From: Candidatus Poribacteria bacterium
GTDB taxonomy: Bacteria > Poribacteria > WGA-4E > WGA-3G
Direction of reading: 5' to 3'
DNA length: 35,644 nucleotides
NCBI GenBank assembly: GCA_012270865.1
Contig: JAAXHL010000176.1
Location: forward strand, 137,419-173,062
In this document: positions 7,097 to 15,251 of the stretch, one piece after another
How the letters are laid out: every line of letters begins with the position of its first letter
Numbering within the stretch: position 1 is the stretch's first letter
Made by a program: the position numbers and the translations under genes
Notes under the pieces: generated by a model
Databases searched by the model: none
Told to the model about the DNA's origin: nothing
What the model saw: only the letters and a program-made list of their open reading frames with translations

Positions 7097-9628
7097 TTAA
7101 GTCTTACCGTCAATTGGCATAAAAAACTGGAAATTGCTTCCCTGTCCGTTATCTCCGGTATCGACCCATAATTTACCGCCGTGTGCTTCAACGATTCCAG
7201 AGGCGATTGAAAGACCTAAACCGCTACCGCCTTGTTGTCGGGTCTGCACACTTCCGAGCTGTCTGAATTTATCAAAAACCTTATCTCTCTCGTCAGCAGG
7301 GATACCGGGACCTGTATCAATGACCTCAACATGAACGCCGTTCTGTTGACTGGCTTTCGGAAGTTTTCGGAAACCTTCGGAAACCTCCAGTAAAGAGGTT
7401 TCTGATGAAGTTACGTTCTCTATCTGATTGCCGACGGAAACCGACGGCTGATGGCTACTTTTTTGTGATGATACTGATATTCTGACGGTCACCTTTCCGT
7501 TATCTGGTGTGTATTTAATAGCGTTTCCGATAAGATTAATAAAGACCTGTCCGATGCGGTCTGCGTCGCCGATCACGACCGGCAGGTTCGGTGATGTCTC
7601 TAAAAGTAGCGATATGGCTTTCTCATCTGCTTGCGGACGGAGTTCTTCAATCCGCCCTTCTGCGATTGCGTCAATCTGTACCTGTTCCTGCTTCATTTCG
7701 ATGCGTCCGGCTTCAATCCGAGAAATATCGAGCAGGTCGTTGATAAGTTCGGCGAGTCGCTCTGATTGTCGGAGTGCACGGCTCAAACTCTCTTGCTGTT
7801 TCTGATTGATTTCGCCGGTTTTGCCGTCAAGGATCAAGGAAATAAAACCCTTGATAGACGTTAACGGTGTCCGTAATTCGTGTGACACCAGAGAAACGAA
7901 CTCCGATTTCATCTGCTCAATTTCGTGTTCATTTGTGATGTCATCGAAAACATAGACCATCCCAGCAACGTTGCCGCTTTCATCAGGAAAATGACTTGCT
8001 ATAATACGGAAGATACGATGGTGGCTGCTATCTGGTAGTTCTCCATCAACTTTGGTTTCCGCAATCATCGTTTGATGCTGTGCCGTCTCACGTTGTGAAG
8101 CGGAAAGAATTTTCAAGTTGGTCGTTCTCGTATCCGTGAGTTCAGTTTCCGTATTTTTTGATGCTTTCGTCCATCGAATTTCGCCAGCTTCTGGGTCGAG
8201 CGCGATATGGTTTCCGAAACCGGAGGTGTCTCCGAGATTCAAGAGCCGTTCAGCCACAGGGTTAATGTAGAGTACATGTCCTGTGGGTTCAACGACGATC
8301 AACCCTTCGCCGAGGTTATCGACGATAGTGGTAAGTTTGAGCTCCTCTTGTGTGAGTTGGTCAACTGCAGTCTTTAGATTCCGGCGCATCTCATTGAATT
8401 CTGCAGCCAGTGTTCCGACTTCGTCATCACTATCAACGACAATTTCACTATCAAATTCGCCTTGTCCGATGCTACGGGCAGCTTCTGCTACTTTCAATAT
8501 TGGTGTTGCAATCCGTTGCGCAGCCCACCATGCAACGAATATAACGATACAACTTGAAGCGATGGTAACATAAAAAATATAATTGTTTAATTTTCTAACG
8601 CCAACGTACGCCGAGGATGTCGGACGTGAAACAAAGACGATCCAATTGCTAAAGTTCTGATCAGTTTTCCAGGGCTGTCTCTGAGAGAGTCGGGTTCGTG
8701 CCCAACCGTATACCCGCGATTCATTGAAACTGTCGGTTTCACCCACGGGTTCGTAGCCGTAATATTCCCCTTGTCTTTCCTTTTTTGCCTCAATGATCGC
8801 CTCTGTTGATGCATTGTTCATCTCTATATTGTCACCGATTTGGTTTCCGCTTCCAACAGAGGCGGCGATGATTTTACCGGACGCATCCGTTAGAATCGTG
8901 CGCGTCTGCTCCAACTCAGGGCTGGATTCGACGATACGTGTAAGTTCAGGCAGCAACAGTTCAATTCTCAGCACACCTATCGTATTTTTTTCATCTTCGG
9001 CAGCGGTTCTTCTACGTCCGGCACTTATCGGAAGCGCAATGCGTAGCAGATGTACTTCTCGGACGGTATCATAGCGAACATCTTCTGCAAACGGGTAACC
9101 TAACCCGTTGTTGTAAGCATTTTTCCACCAGAGTTCTTTATCTACCTGTTCCGGTACGCCTTTTATCGGAGAGTAGTCCAGCGTCGGCTGGTTTGATCGG
9201 AGGACGTATCCCGATGCGTTTGTAATCGTTACCTCTCTTGCATCCCTACTCCTCCTACGTCTCCTGTTTCCAGCATAATTTTCGAGCAGCCGGATACTAT
9301 CGTCAAGATGCGCCCAGACATTGAAATAGACAACGGCATCACTATCAGCCGTATTTGAACTCGCGACGGCTTCTCTGATGTTCGGGAGTTCTCTGCGAAT
9401 GTTTTCGATTTTTTCCGAGATGGCGTTATCCACACGGGCAAGTTTCTCTTGTGCCAAAAGTACGTGGTTTTCACCGACAGTCCCTTTGAGTGCATCCTCC
9501 CCCAACACCTTGATCGCTATAGAAACGGCGAACAACGGCATGAGCGCGACCAACAGGAACAGCACAACCTGTTGACCTCGTAAACCGACCCTAAACCGAA
9601 AACGTCTCGGACGATGATTGTCTTTCAT
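7097..9628 (-). CDS. Membrane sensor histidine kinase (Cache-HAMP-PAS-HisKA-HATPase)
   Basis: This protein has 843 residues. TM1 is about 18-38, an extracytoplasmic Cache-like sensor is about 40-345, TM2 about 346-369, HAMP about 370-420 and PAS about 430-570. In the HisKA domain the phosphorylated His is about 583 (SLVSHELRTPLTSIKGF). The HATPase domain has the N-box NLIGNAIKYTPDNG (about 696-709), G1 DTGPGIPADERD (about 770) and G2 GGSGLGLSIASGIVEAHGG (about 800-818). The partner is presumably the receiver-phosphatase directly downstream. Between KVTVRIS and VHVEVIDTGPG, at about residues 716-760, there is an extra low-complexity loop absent from typical kinases; its DNA resembles intergenic repeats of this genome. 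No Shine-Dalgarno is evident before the ATG at 9628, and the repeat-filled gap begins right there. Confidence 0.95.
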   Translation of the reverse strand: MKDNHRPRRFRFRVGLRGQQVVLFLLVALMPLFAVSIAIKVLGEDALKGTVGENHVLLAQEKLARVDNAISEKIENIRRELPNIREAVASSNTADSDAVVYFNVWAHLDDSIRLLENYAGNRRRRRSRDAREVTITNASGYVLRSNQPTLDYSPIKGVPEQVDKELWWKNAYNNGLGYPFAEDVRYDTVREVHLLRIALPISAGRRRTAAEDEKNTIGVLRIELLLPELTRIVESSPELEQTRTILTDASGKIIAASVGSGNQIGDNIEMNNASTEAIIEAKKERQGEYYGYEPVGETDSFNESRVYGWARTRLSQRQPWKTDQNFSNWIVFVSRPTSSAYVGVRKLNNYIFYVTIASSCIVIFVAWWAAQRIATPILKVAEAARSIGQGEFDSEIVVDSDDEVGTLAAEFNEMRRNLKTAVDQLTQEELKLTTIVDNLGEGLIVVEPTGHVLYINPVAERLLNLGDTSGFGNHIALDPEAGEIRWTKASKNTETELTDTRTTNLKILSASQRETAQHQTMIAETKVDGELPDSSHHRIFRIIASHFPDESGNVAGMVYVFDDITNEHEIEQMKSEFVSLVSHELRTPLTSIKGFISLILDGKTGEINQKQQESLSRALRQSERLAELINDLLDISRIEAGRIEMKQEQVQIDAIAEGRIEELRPQADEKAISLLLETSPNLPVVIGDADRIGQVFINLIGNAIKYTPDNGKVTVRISVSSQKSSHQPSVSVGNQIENVTSSETSLLEVSEGFRKLPKASQQNGVHVEVIDTGPGIPADERDKVFDKFRQLGSVQTRQQGGSGLGLSIASGIVEAHGGKLWVDTGDNGQGSNFQFFMPIDGKT
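7345..7482. repeat. In-frame insertion with repeat-like DNA in the histidine kinase gene
   Basis: This segment encodes the extra loop in the ATPase domain. It contains three close copies of a CGGAARYYTTCGGAAA-like unit near 7357-7386, then GTAAAGAGGTTTCTGATG, which resembles the core of the intergenic elements at 5760 and 9710. It then has GCCGACGGAAACCGACGGC, a perfect 8-bp inverted pair. The boundaries are estimated from the protein. Confidence 0.6.
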
Positions 9629-9641
9629 GAGGAAGTTAAAG

Positions 9642-9794
9642 GTTGTCAGTACGCTACGCTTTCAGGGTGTTAGTTTTCAGTACTCAGTACGCTGCGCTTT
9701 TAGTACTCGGTTAAAGAGGTATCTTGTGGCAGTAGCAGGAAAGGAGACCGCTACAAATAATCTTTTAACTGACAACTGAATGCTGATAACTTCA
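9642..9794. repeat. Intergenic element of the AACTG-arm family
   Basis: GAAGTTA at the left is inverted as TAACTTC at the right. Inside are GGTTGTCAGT and AACTGACAACTGAATGCTGA arms. Near the left are two copies of CAGTACGCTRCGCTTT. The core GGTTAAAGAGGTATCTTGTGG matches the element at 5746-5836. Confidence 0.65.
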
Positions 9795-9804
9795 AATGTT
9801 GGTA

Positions 9805-10143
9805 TTACATGAAAGCACCGCGTGCAGCCTCCTCCGTGTCATAGATTTCAATAACGGTCGCAAGTTGCGTTACCTCTAATACTTCTTGTACTGCCTTCTG
9901 CGGTTTCAGCAAAACCAGTTTTCCACCAGAGCGCTGATACCCTTTCAAAGTCGTCACAATTGCCCCCAACGCGCTGCTGTCAATTAGGGGGACTTTCGTT
10001 AGGTCAACGACCAATTTATCCTGACCTGTTTGAAGTTGCGATTCCATAGCCTTGCGAAAGGTATCGGATGCATTCCCGAGAATCTTCCCTGCTACATGGA
10101 GGATAGAGATGTTTTCTTCTCCAATTGTTATCTCAAAATTCAT
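9805..10143 (-). CDS. STAS-domain anti-sigma factor antagonist
   Basis: This STAS protein of 112 residues has the phosphorylatable serine in VPLIDSSALGAIV (Ser56/Ser57), preceded by the conserved strand KLVVDLTK. It is the first gene of the partner-switching run, upstream of the sensor kinase. It differs clearly from the second STAS protein at 4399 (DSSAL rather than DSSGL), so the two are probably not interchangeable. The ATG at 10143 is preceded by CCGCAAGGAAAATT, a Shine-Dalgarno sequence at an unusually long distance, as also seen before the receiver-phosphatase gene. The rsmG gene lies 107 bp upstream on the same strand. Confidence 0.92.
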   Translation of the reverse strand: MNFEITIGEENISILHVAGKILGNASDTFRKAMESQLQTGQDKLVVDLTKVPLIDSSALGAIVTTLKGYQRSGGKLVLLKPQKAVQEVLEVTQLATVIEIYDTEEAARGAFM

Positions 10144-10250
10144 ATTTTTTTAATTTTCCTTGCGGTTAAGTTAAGTGGGTTTGAAATTTGAAGTGCCACT
10201 CATAAATCCGAAGAAACACCCTATCAAAAACCTTTCCGCTTCGTTTCAGA

Positions 10251-11018
10251 CTATGTTTTTCCTATGACAACATAGTTTCGATTGAATTTTGGGGTTGTAA
10301 AAACGGTTTCAACGCTACCACCGAGTGCGTTAAGATCCGTCGTGCTCTCATTAATTTCTGTATCTATTATTTCTTTCCCTGATTTGTAAGCCACCCATTT
10401 TCCTGTCGATTTTAGGAACGGCATGCAGTATGCCGCTGAATCTCGGAGTGTCGCGACGTAACGCGTAAAAACCCAATCGTAGGTACCGGCGTGATTCGGG
10501 TCTTGAGTACAAACTTCGGCGCGTTCCATCAGTACTTTGACCTCTGCCCTCTGATTTGACGAAGAACGCGTGCCTTTAGTATGGATGTCGGAAGAACCGA
10601 GAACACGTGCCTTTAGTATGGATGTCGGCGTCGCGTTTTTGGTTCTGTGTTCTTGGTCAAGGTTCAGTTTCGCAATTAGAAATTTTAGAAAACTCCCTTT
10701 CTTTTTCGATGCTTCAACGAGCGTGAGCCGGATGTCTGGCACATATATTTTCAAGGCGATACCGGGAAACCCTGCCCCGGTCCCGATGTCAATCACGGTG
10801 TCGCCGCCTTTGAGTGCAATATGCTCCAAAACGCCTAACGAATCAAGGAAGTGCTTATGCGTAATCTCATCCTTATTTGTGATTGCCGTCAGGTTGAACT
10901 GTCTGTTCCACCGAAGTAACTCGTCGCGATACTGCACGAACTGCGCTGCCTGATGCGTCGTTAGCGGGAATCCGTATTGATTGAATGTCTCTTTTAAGAC
11001 AGCGTTGTGGTTTTCCAC
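10251..11018 (-). CDS. rsmG: 16S rRNA (guanine-527-N7)-methyltransferase, with internal insertion
   Basis: This AdoMet-dependent methyltransferase (GidB/RsmG) modifies G527 of 16S rRNA. The family signature is visible: RWNRQFNLTAI near residue 37, the HFLDSLGVL segment, and the AdoMet loop DIGTGAGFPGIALKI at about 77-91, followed by LVEASKKKGSFLKFL. At 255 residues it is longer than the usual 205-240. The excess lies at about residues 117-152, between LNLDQ and EVKVLMERAEV, where a 37-bp direct repeat is read in two different frames. The start is GTG at 11018, one base after the mnmG stop, so the two genes form the classical gidA-gidB pair and are surely cotranscribed. The reading frame is intact across the insertion. 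Confidence 0.94.
   Translation of the reverse strand: MENHNAVLKETFNQYGFPLTTHQAAQFVQYRDELLRWNRQFNLTAITNKDEITHKHFLDSLGVLEHIALKGGDTVIDIGTGAGFPGIALKIYVPDIRLTLVEASKKKGSFLKFLIAKLNLDQEHRTKNATPTSILKARVLGSSDIHTKGTRSSSNQRAEVKVLMERAEVCTQDPNHAGTYDWVFTRYVATLRDSAAYCMPFLKSTGKWVAYKSGKEIIDTEINESTTDLNALGGSVETVFTTPKFNRNYVVIGKT
10569..10628. repeat. 37-bp-period direct repeat inside rsmG
   Basis: Two identical 23-bp copies of CGTGCCTTTAGTATGGATGT-CGG lie at 10569-10591 and 10606-10628. Because the 37-bp period is not a multiple of three, on the coding strand one copy reads TSILKAR and the other DIHTKGT. Confidence 0.92.
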
Positions 11019-11019
11019 A

Positions 11020-12897
11020 TTATTTTGCTCTCTGCTGATGCAGGATAACCGTCAGGATCGAAATATCCGCAGGCGAGACACCCGGAAGGCGTGACGCTTG
11101 ACCGATGGAAGTCGGACGAATCTTTGCTAATTTTTCCCGTGCTTCCGTTTTTAACCCTTGAACGTTTGCATAATCAAACGCATCAGGGATTCGGAAATTC
11201 TCCAACTTTTTAAACTGGTGAATCTGTCGCTGCTGTCGTTGGATATATCCGTCGTATTTTATCTGAATTTCTACCTGTTCTTTCACCACTGACGGTAGCA
11301 TCTCAGTAGGCGGTGCGACTTCTGTTATATGTTCATAGCGGAGTTCTGGACGTTTTAAGAGATCCGCAAGCGATGTCGGTTGCTTTAGCGCGCCTGTCTT
11401 AAGGATATTTTCCAAGTTATCCACTGTCTCTGTTGTCGGTTTAAGGAGTGTCTGCTGTAACCGTGCCAATTCCGTCTCAATTTCCGCTGCCTTCCTTTCA
11501 AACGCGTGGTATCTGTCGTCATCGACGAGTCCAATCCGCCTGCCGATTTCGGTGAGTCGTAGATCGGCGTTGTCTTCACGCAGTGCCAACCTATATTCGG
11601 CGCGTGATGTGAACATGCGGTAAGGTTCGCGGATGTCCAGCGTAACGAGATCATCGATCAGGACACCTATATAAGCCTGTGCTCTGTCGAGAACAAGCGG
11701 TTCTTCACCTTTGACCATCAAAGCGGCATTGATACCTGCCATAAGCCCCTGTGCCGCGGCTTCCTCATACCCCGTTGTACCGTTGAGTTGTCCTGCGAAG
11801 TAGAGACCCGGAACCTTTTTCGTCTCAAGTGTCGGTTTTAGTTGTGTCGCCGGCGCGAAATCGTATTCCACGGCGTACCCGAACCGCATAATCTCAGCGT
11901 TCTCTAACCCTTTGATGCTATGCACCATCGCCACTTGCACATCTTCCGGGAGGCTCGCGGAGATACCGTTGAGATAGATTTCGTCGGTATCTCGCCCCTC
12001 CGGTTCCACGAAGACCTGATGCTCCTTTTTCTCTGAGAATCGGACGACTTTGTCCTCAATGGATGGACAATAACGGGGACCGATGCCGACGATGCGACCG
12101 CTGTACATCGCCGAACGGTGGAGGTTCTCACGAATGATGTCGTGTGTCCCTTCATTGGTATAAGTCAAATAGCAGGGGAGTTGCGGCTGCGTGATTTCCT
12201 CGGTGACAAATGAGAACGGTAGCGGATCGTCATCTCCGGGTTGGATTTCCATCTCGCCGAAGTCGACCGTTTGGGCATTGACGCGTGGCGGTGTTCCCGT
12301 TTTGAGTCTACCAATCTCGAAGCCGAGGTTTAAGAAACTTTCCGACAGTTTCTCAGCGGAGGATTCGCCTGCCCTACCGGCACTATACGAGACATCACCG
12401 ATGTGGATGATACCTTTCAGGAATGTCCCCGTCGTCAGGATGACAGTGTCCCCGAAATAAGCCGTCTTCGTCTGGCTGAGGATTCCGATACATCGTCCAT
12501 CTTCGACGAGGAGTTCTTCGACCAGTACCTGTTTAATATCGAGTTTCGGTTGCGTTTCGAGGACGCGCTTCATCTCATCTTGGTACGCCTTTTTATCGGC
12601 TTGTGCGCGGCTTGAACGGACTGCCGGTCCCTTTTTCGTATTCAAACGTCGAAATTGGATTCCGGTCTTGTCGATGTTTTTCGCCATCTCGCCACCGAGT
12701 GCGTCAATCTCTTTAACGAGGTGTCCCTTCGCGAGTCCACCGATAGCGGGGTTACAAGACATCTTCGCGATTGTGTCGAGGTTGATCGTAACGATAAGCG
12801 TTTCACAGCCCATGCGCGCAGCAGCGAGTGCGGCTTCACAACCGGCATGACCCGCACCGACTACGATAACGTCGTAATGTTTGTTATAAGTGTTCAT
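11020..12897 (-). CDS. mnmG: tRNA uridine-5-carboxymethylaminomethyl modification enzyme, FAD subunit
   Basis: MnmG (GidA) works with MnmE to install the 5-carboxymethylaminomethyl group on U34 of certain tRNAs, using FAD and methylene-tetrahydrofolate. It has 625 residues, the normal length. The N-terminal FAD motif [19 protein letters not shown] is at about 12-30, followed by the GidA signature [21 protein letters not shown] at about 50-70. The second signature, in [40 protein letters not shown], is at about 345-384. The C-terminal MnmE-binding helical domain is present. The ATG at 12897 has AGGA seven nt upstream. It leads the long minus-strand run through rsmG, with a candidate promoter about 150 bp upstream. 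mnmE is not in the window. Confidence 0.98.
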   Translation of the reverse strand: MNTYNKHYDVIVVGAGHAGCEAALAAARMGCETLIVTINLDTIAKMSCNPAIGGLAKGHLVKEIDALGGEMAKNIDKTGIQFRRLNTKKGPAVRSSRAQADKKAYQDEMKRVLETQPKLDIKQVLVEELLVEDGRCIGILSQTKTAYFGDTVILTTGTFLKGIIHIGDVSYSAGRAGESSAEKLSESFLNLGFEIGRLKTGTPPRVNAQTVDFGEMEIQPGDDDPLPFSFVTEEITQPQLPCYLTYTNEGTHDIIRENLHRSAMYSGRIVGIGPRYCPSIEDKVVRFSEKKEHQVFVEPEGRDTDEIYLNGISASLPEDVQVAMVHSIKGLENAEIMRFGYAVEYDFAPATQLKPTLETKKVPGLYFAGQLNGTTGYEEAAAQGLMAGINAALMVKGEEPLVLDRAQAYIGVLIDDLVTLDIREPYRMFTSRAEYRLALREDNADLRLTEIGRRIGLVDDDRYHAFERKAAEIETELARLQQTLLKPTTETVDNLENILKTGALKQPTSLADLLKRPELRYEHITEVAPPTEMLPSVVKEQVEIQIKYDGYIQRQQRQIHQFKKLENFRIPDAFDYANVQGLKTEAREKLAKIRPTSIGQASRLPGVSPADISILTVILHQQRAK

Positions 12898-12929
12898 GCT
12901 TGTATCCTGCTACCGTGATAAGCTATAAG

Positions 12930-13018
12930 CGGGGTTACAAACTCTGAAGAAACACCCCAGCACAAACCCTGCAGTGGGTTTGTGTAAGGTGTCGTCCACT
13001 GCAGGCGAGATTTGTAAC
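12930..13018. repeat. Inverted repeat of the GTTTGTAACC family upstream of mnmG
   Basis: CGGGGTTACAAACTCTG at about 12934 is inverted as GCGAGATTTGTAACCTCACC at about 13005. Between them is a hairpin, CACAAACCCTGCAGTGGGTTTGTG (12961-12984). Related sequence occurs at 17803-17815, 17932-17948 and 34221-34249. It would form part of the mnmG leader if the promoter at 13050-13078 is real. Confidence 0.65.
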
Positions 13019-13049
13019 CTCACCCAATTACAAAAGGTCGAATACAGCT

Positions 13050-13078
13050 ATCATAGCATACACAAAGAGAATAATCAA
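13050..13078 (-). promoter_or_regulatory. Candidate sigma-70 promoter for mnmG-rsmG
   Basis: Reading on the minus strand, TTGATT is followed after 17 bp by TATGAT, with the extended TGC directly before the -10. Predicted start about 13043, giving a leader near 146 nt that contains the inverted repeat at 12930-13018. Confidence 0.55.
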
Positions 13079-13110
13079 AATTAAAATAAAAAGTTGGCAA
13101 CTCTCGTTGG

Positions 13111-14076
13111 CTATAGTCCGTCATAAACGACGCTAATAACGAGTGTTGCGACAACTTCTAAACTTTTCGGACTACATTTATCGACTGTGTCTTCAATTGT
13201 GTGCCAATACGGATAATCGAAGTCGATAATATCCACCATCGGTATCCCAACCTTGATGAGTGGTACGTGGTCGTCCATAATCGCGGGGCCCAAACGTTGT
13301 TGGAAGGGTGCCAAACCGAGTGCTGCTGCGCGATTCCATATCGCTGCGGTAAATGCTCGGTTAGCGTTCCAAGAGTTCGCCTCTATCGGTAGCGTTAAGT
13401 TCTTGTCGCCTACCATGTCTAACAGGATTCCATAGTCCGGTTTCCATTTTCCGAGGTTTCGTGCGAAGAACCGGGAGCCGATGAACATATCGTCCGCGGT
13501 TTTGCCGTAATCTTCGCCATCGAAAAGGACGATAACGACGCGCCGCGGTGGTGGATGCGTTTTAAAGACTCTCGCGAGTTCGAGCAGTACGGCGACACCG
13601 GATGCCCCGTCGTTGGCACCGAGGATCGGTGTTTCCCGATTTTCAGGTTTCGGGTCGTGGTCAGCGATCGGGCGCGTGTCCCAATGCGCAGCGAGTAGAA
13701 CCGTCTCTCCACTCATCGGTCCGAACTCCGCCAAAATATTGTTCAGGTGTAGTGTTTCAGTGCCTACCTTATATTCGAGCGGTTGCAGTGCCGCACTGTT
13801 CGCATATTTCTGGAGTTCAGTGAAGAGATAGTTCTGTGTTTCTCGATGCGCTGCCGAACCGGGGGGTCGCGGTCCGAATTCACACTGCTTTTCCAACATA
13901 GCAAAGGCGCGTTGTGCGCTGAAAGTTACGTTCGCTTCGCGAGCAGTCCCTACTCTGGCGTGCCTCGCTTCTTTCGGTTGGACATCTCGGCTGTCGGAAT
14001 CCGGTTCTGCATACGCGATGCTCAAGACACCACAACAAAGATAGGTTAAAAGGAGTAGGTACCGTTGCACGTTCAT
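13111..14076 (-). CDS. M28-family glutaminyl-peptide cyclotransferase-like protein
   Basis: This 321-residue exported zinc protein has a signal peptide at about 1-23 (a hydrophobic LLLLTYLCCGVLSIAYA). The M28/glutaminyl cyclase zinc motifs appear in order: LLAAHWDTRP, ILGANDGASG, VLFDGEDYG, and DDHVPLIKVGIPMVDIIDFDYPYWHTIEDT. The DFDYP-YWHT context and single-zinc layout fit glutaminyl cyclase (formation of N-terminal pyroglutamate) better than aminopeptidase, though the latter cannot be excluded. The start ATG overlaps the recR stop by one base (TAATG), so it is translationally coupled to recR, an unusual partner for a secreted enzyme. Confidence 0.9.
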   Translation of the reverse strand: MNVQRYLLLLTYLCCGVLSIAYAEPDSDSRDVQPKEARHARVGTAREANVTFSAQRAFAMLEKQCEFGPRPPGSAAHRETQNYLFTELQKYANSAALQPLEYKVGTETLHLNNILAEFGPMSGETVLLAAHWDTRPIADHDPKPENRETPILGANDGASGVAVLLELARVFKTHPPPRRVVIVLFDGEDYGKTADDMFIGSRFFARNLGKWKPDYGILLDMVGDKNLTLPIEANSWNANRAFTAAIWNRAAALGLAPFQQRLGPAIMDDHVPLIKVGIPMVDIIDFDYPYWHTIEDTVDKCSPKSLEVVATLVISVVYDGL

Positions 14077-14690
14077 TATGCTTTTCGCCTGCCTTCCAAT
14101 GCTTTAGCAAGGGTTACTTCGTCAATATATTCCAAATCTCCGCCGACAGGGATCCCGTAAGCAATACGCGTGACGACGATATCAAACATCTCCAAGTGCT
14201 GTGTGAGATAGAGAGCCGTCGCTTGTCCTTCTGTCGTCCAATTTGTGGCGAGAATTACCTCTTGCACCGGCTCAGCGTTTGCAGTGGAATCCTTGATCCG
14301 TTGAAAGAGTTTATTAATTCCGAGTTCCTCGGGTCCGGTGCCGTCTAACGGGGACAGAACACCCCCAAGGACGTGATAGAGTCCTGTGTAGCCGTTGGTT
14401 CTCTCAATCGCCCACAGATCATCGGATTCTTCAACGACACAGATTAACCGTTGGTTGCGGCGCGGACTGGTACAGATATAGCACGGATTCGTATCGGTAA
14501 TCATACTACAGACATCACAATAACAGAGTTGCTGTTTTACCTCTGCGATGGCTTCCGCGATTTGGGCGGTTTCAGTGTCAGGTAACTTCAGCATAAAGAA
14601 TGCTAAGCGCTGTGCTGTTTTCTGACCGATTGTCGGGAGTTTTTGGAGCTCAGTGATGAGCCGCGCCAGCGGTTTCGGGTATTCTTGCAT
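14076..14690 (-). CDS. recR: Recombination mediator protein
   Basis: RecR (204 residues, normal length) acts with RecF/RecO to load RecA at gaps. A helix-hairpin-helix lies at about 10-35 (LPTIGQKTAQRLAF). The C4 zinc finger has Cys58, Cys61, Cys70 and Cys73. A Toprim domain spans about 81-175, starting ICVVEESDDLWAIE. The ATG at 14690 agrees with the family N-terminus. It is third in the dnaX-ybaB-recR unit, with a 136-bp repeat-containing gap to ybaB, and its stop overlaps the start of the M28 gene by one base. Confidence 0.97.
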   Translation of the reverse strand: MQEYPKPLARLITELQKLPTIGQKTAQRLAFFMLKLPDTETAQIAEAIAEVKQQLCYCDVCSMITDTNPCYICTSPRRNQRLICVVEESDDLWAIERTNGYTGLYHVLGGVLSPLDGTGPEELGINKLFQRIKDSTANAEPVQEVILATNWTTEGQATALYLTQHLEMFDIVVTRIAYGIPVGGDLEYIDEVTLAKALEGRRKA

Positions 14691-14695
14691 AGTAA

Positions 14696-14820
14696 GTCAT
14701 CAGTTGTCAGTTACCAGTTGTCAGTCACCTTGTTGTGGCGTTCATATCTGTTGTAGCACCCATAATATCTTCACTGGCATGGGATATTAACTGATGACCG
14801 ATGCCTGATAACTGAGAACT
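14696..14820. repeat. Intergenic element of the AACTG-arm family between ybaB and recR
   Basis: The left arm GTCATCAGTTGTCAGTTACC with CAGTTGTCAGTC following is inverted relative to the right arm TAACTGATGAC and CTGATAACTGAG. The core holds GTTGTAGCACC and a CATGGGATATTAA segment. It separates two genes that are tightly linked in most genomes. Confidence 0.65.
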
Positions 14821-14826
14821 ATTTGG

Positions 14827-15135
14827 TTACGGGAGTCCTGGAATTTTTAGACCGCCAGTCAATTTGCTCATTTCAGCGGACATCAATTCTTGCGACTGTT
14901 GCAGGGCTTCGTTAACTGCTGCGACAATCAAATCTTCAAGCATTTCGGTGTCTTCTGGGTCAACGACTTCCGGTGTAATCCGGAGGGAGATAACTTCTTG
15001 TTGCCCGTTGACAACAGCGGTTACCATTCCGCCACCGACGGTTGCTTCAACCGTCCGGTTTGCGAGTTCTTCACGGATTTCGAGCATCCGTTTCTGCATC
15101 TGTTGTGCCTGTTTCATCAGGTCATTCATTTTCAT
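14827..15135 (-). CDS. ybaB: YbaB/EbfC family nucleoid-associated protein
   Basis: This small DNA-binding protein of 102 residues starts MKMNDLMKQAQQMQKRM. The conserved core VEATVGGGMVTAVVNGQQEVISLRITPE and PEDTEMLEDLIVAAVNEAL are both typical of the family. Members form dimers that coat DNA and are almost always encoded between dnaX and recR, exactly as here. The length is standard. Confidence 0.96.
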   Translation of the reverse strand: MKMNDLMKQAQQMQKRMLEIREELANRTVEATVGGGMVTAVVNGQQEVISLRITPEVVDPEDTEMLEDLIVAAVNEALQQSQELMSAEMSKLTGGLKIPGLP

Positions 15136-15251
15136 AATTTTTGTCCTGTCACCAAGCGGTTTACGTCTCTATTTCCTCACAAAATACTTGGTGCGATAAA
15201 GTTTCCTTATTCCTCGTAAGGTGGACGCTTCCCAAATTCGGAAAGCAGTTG

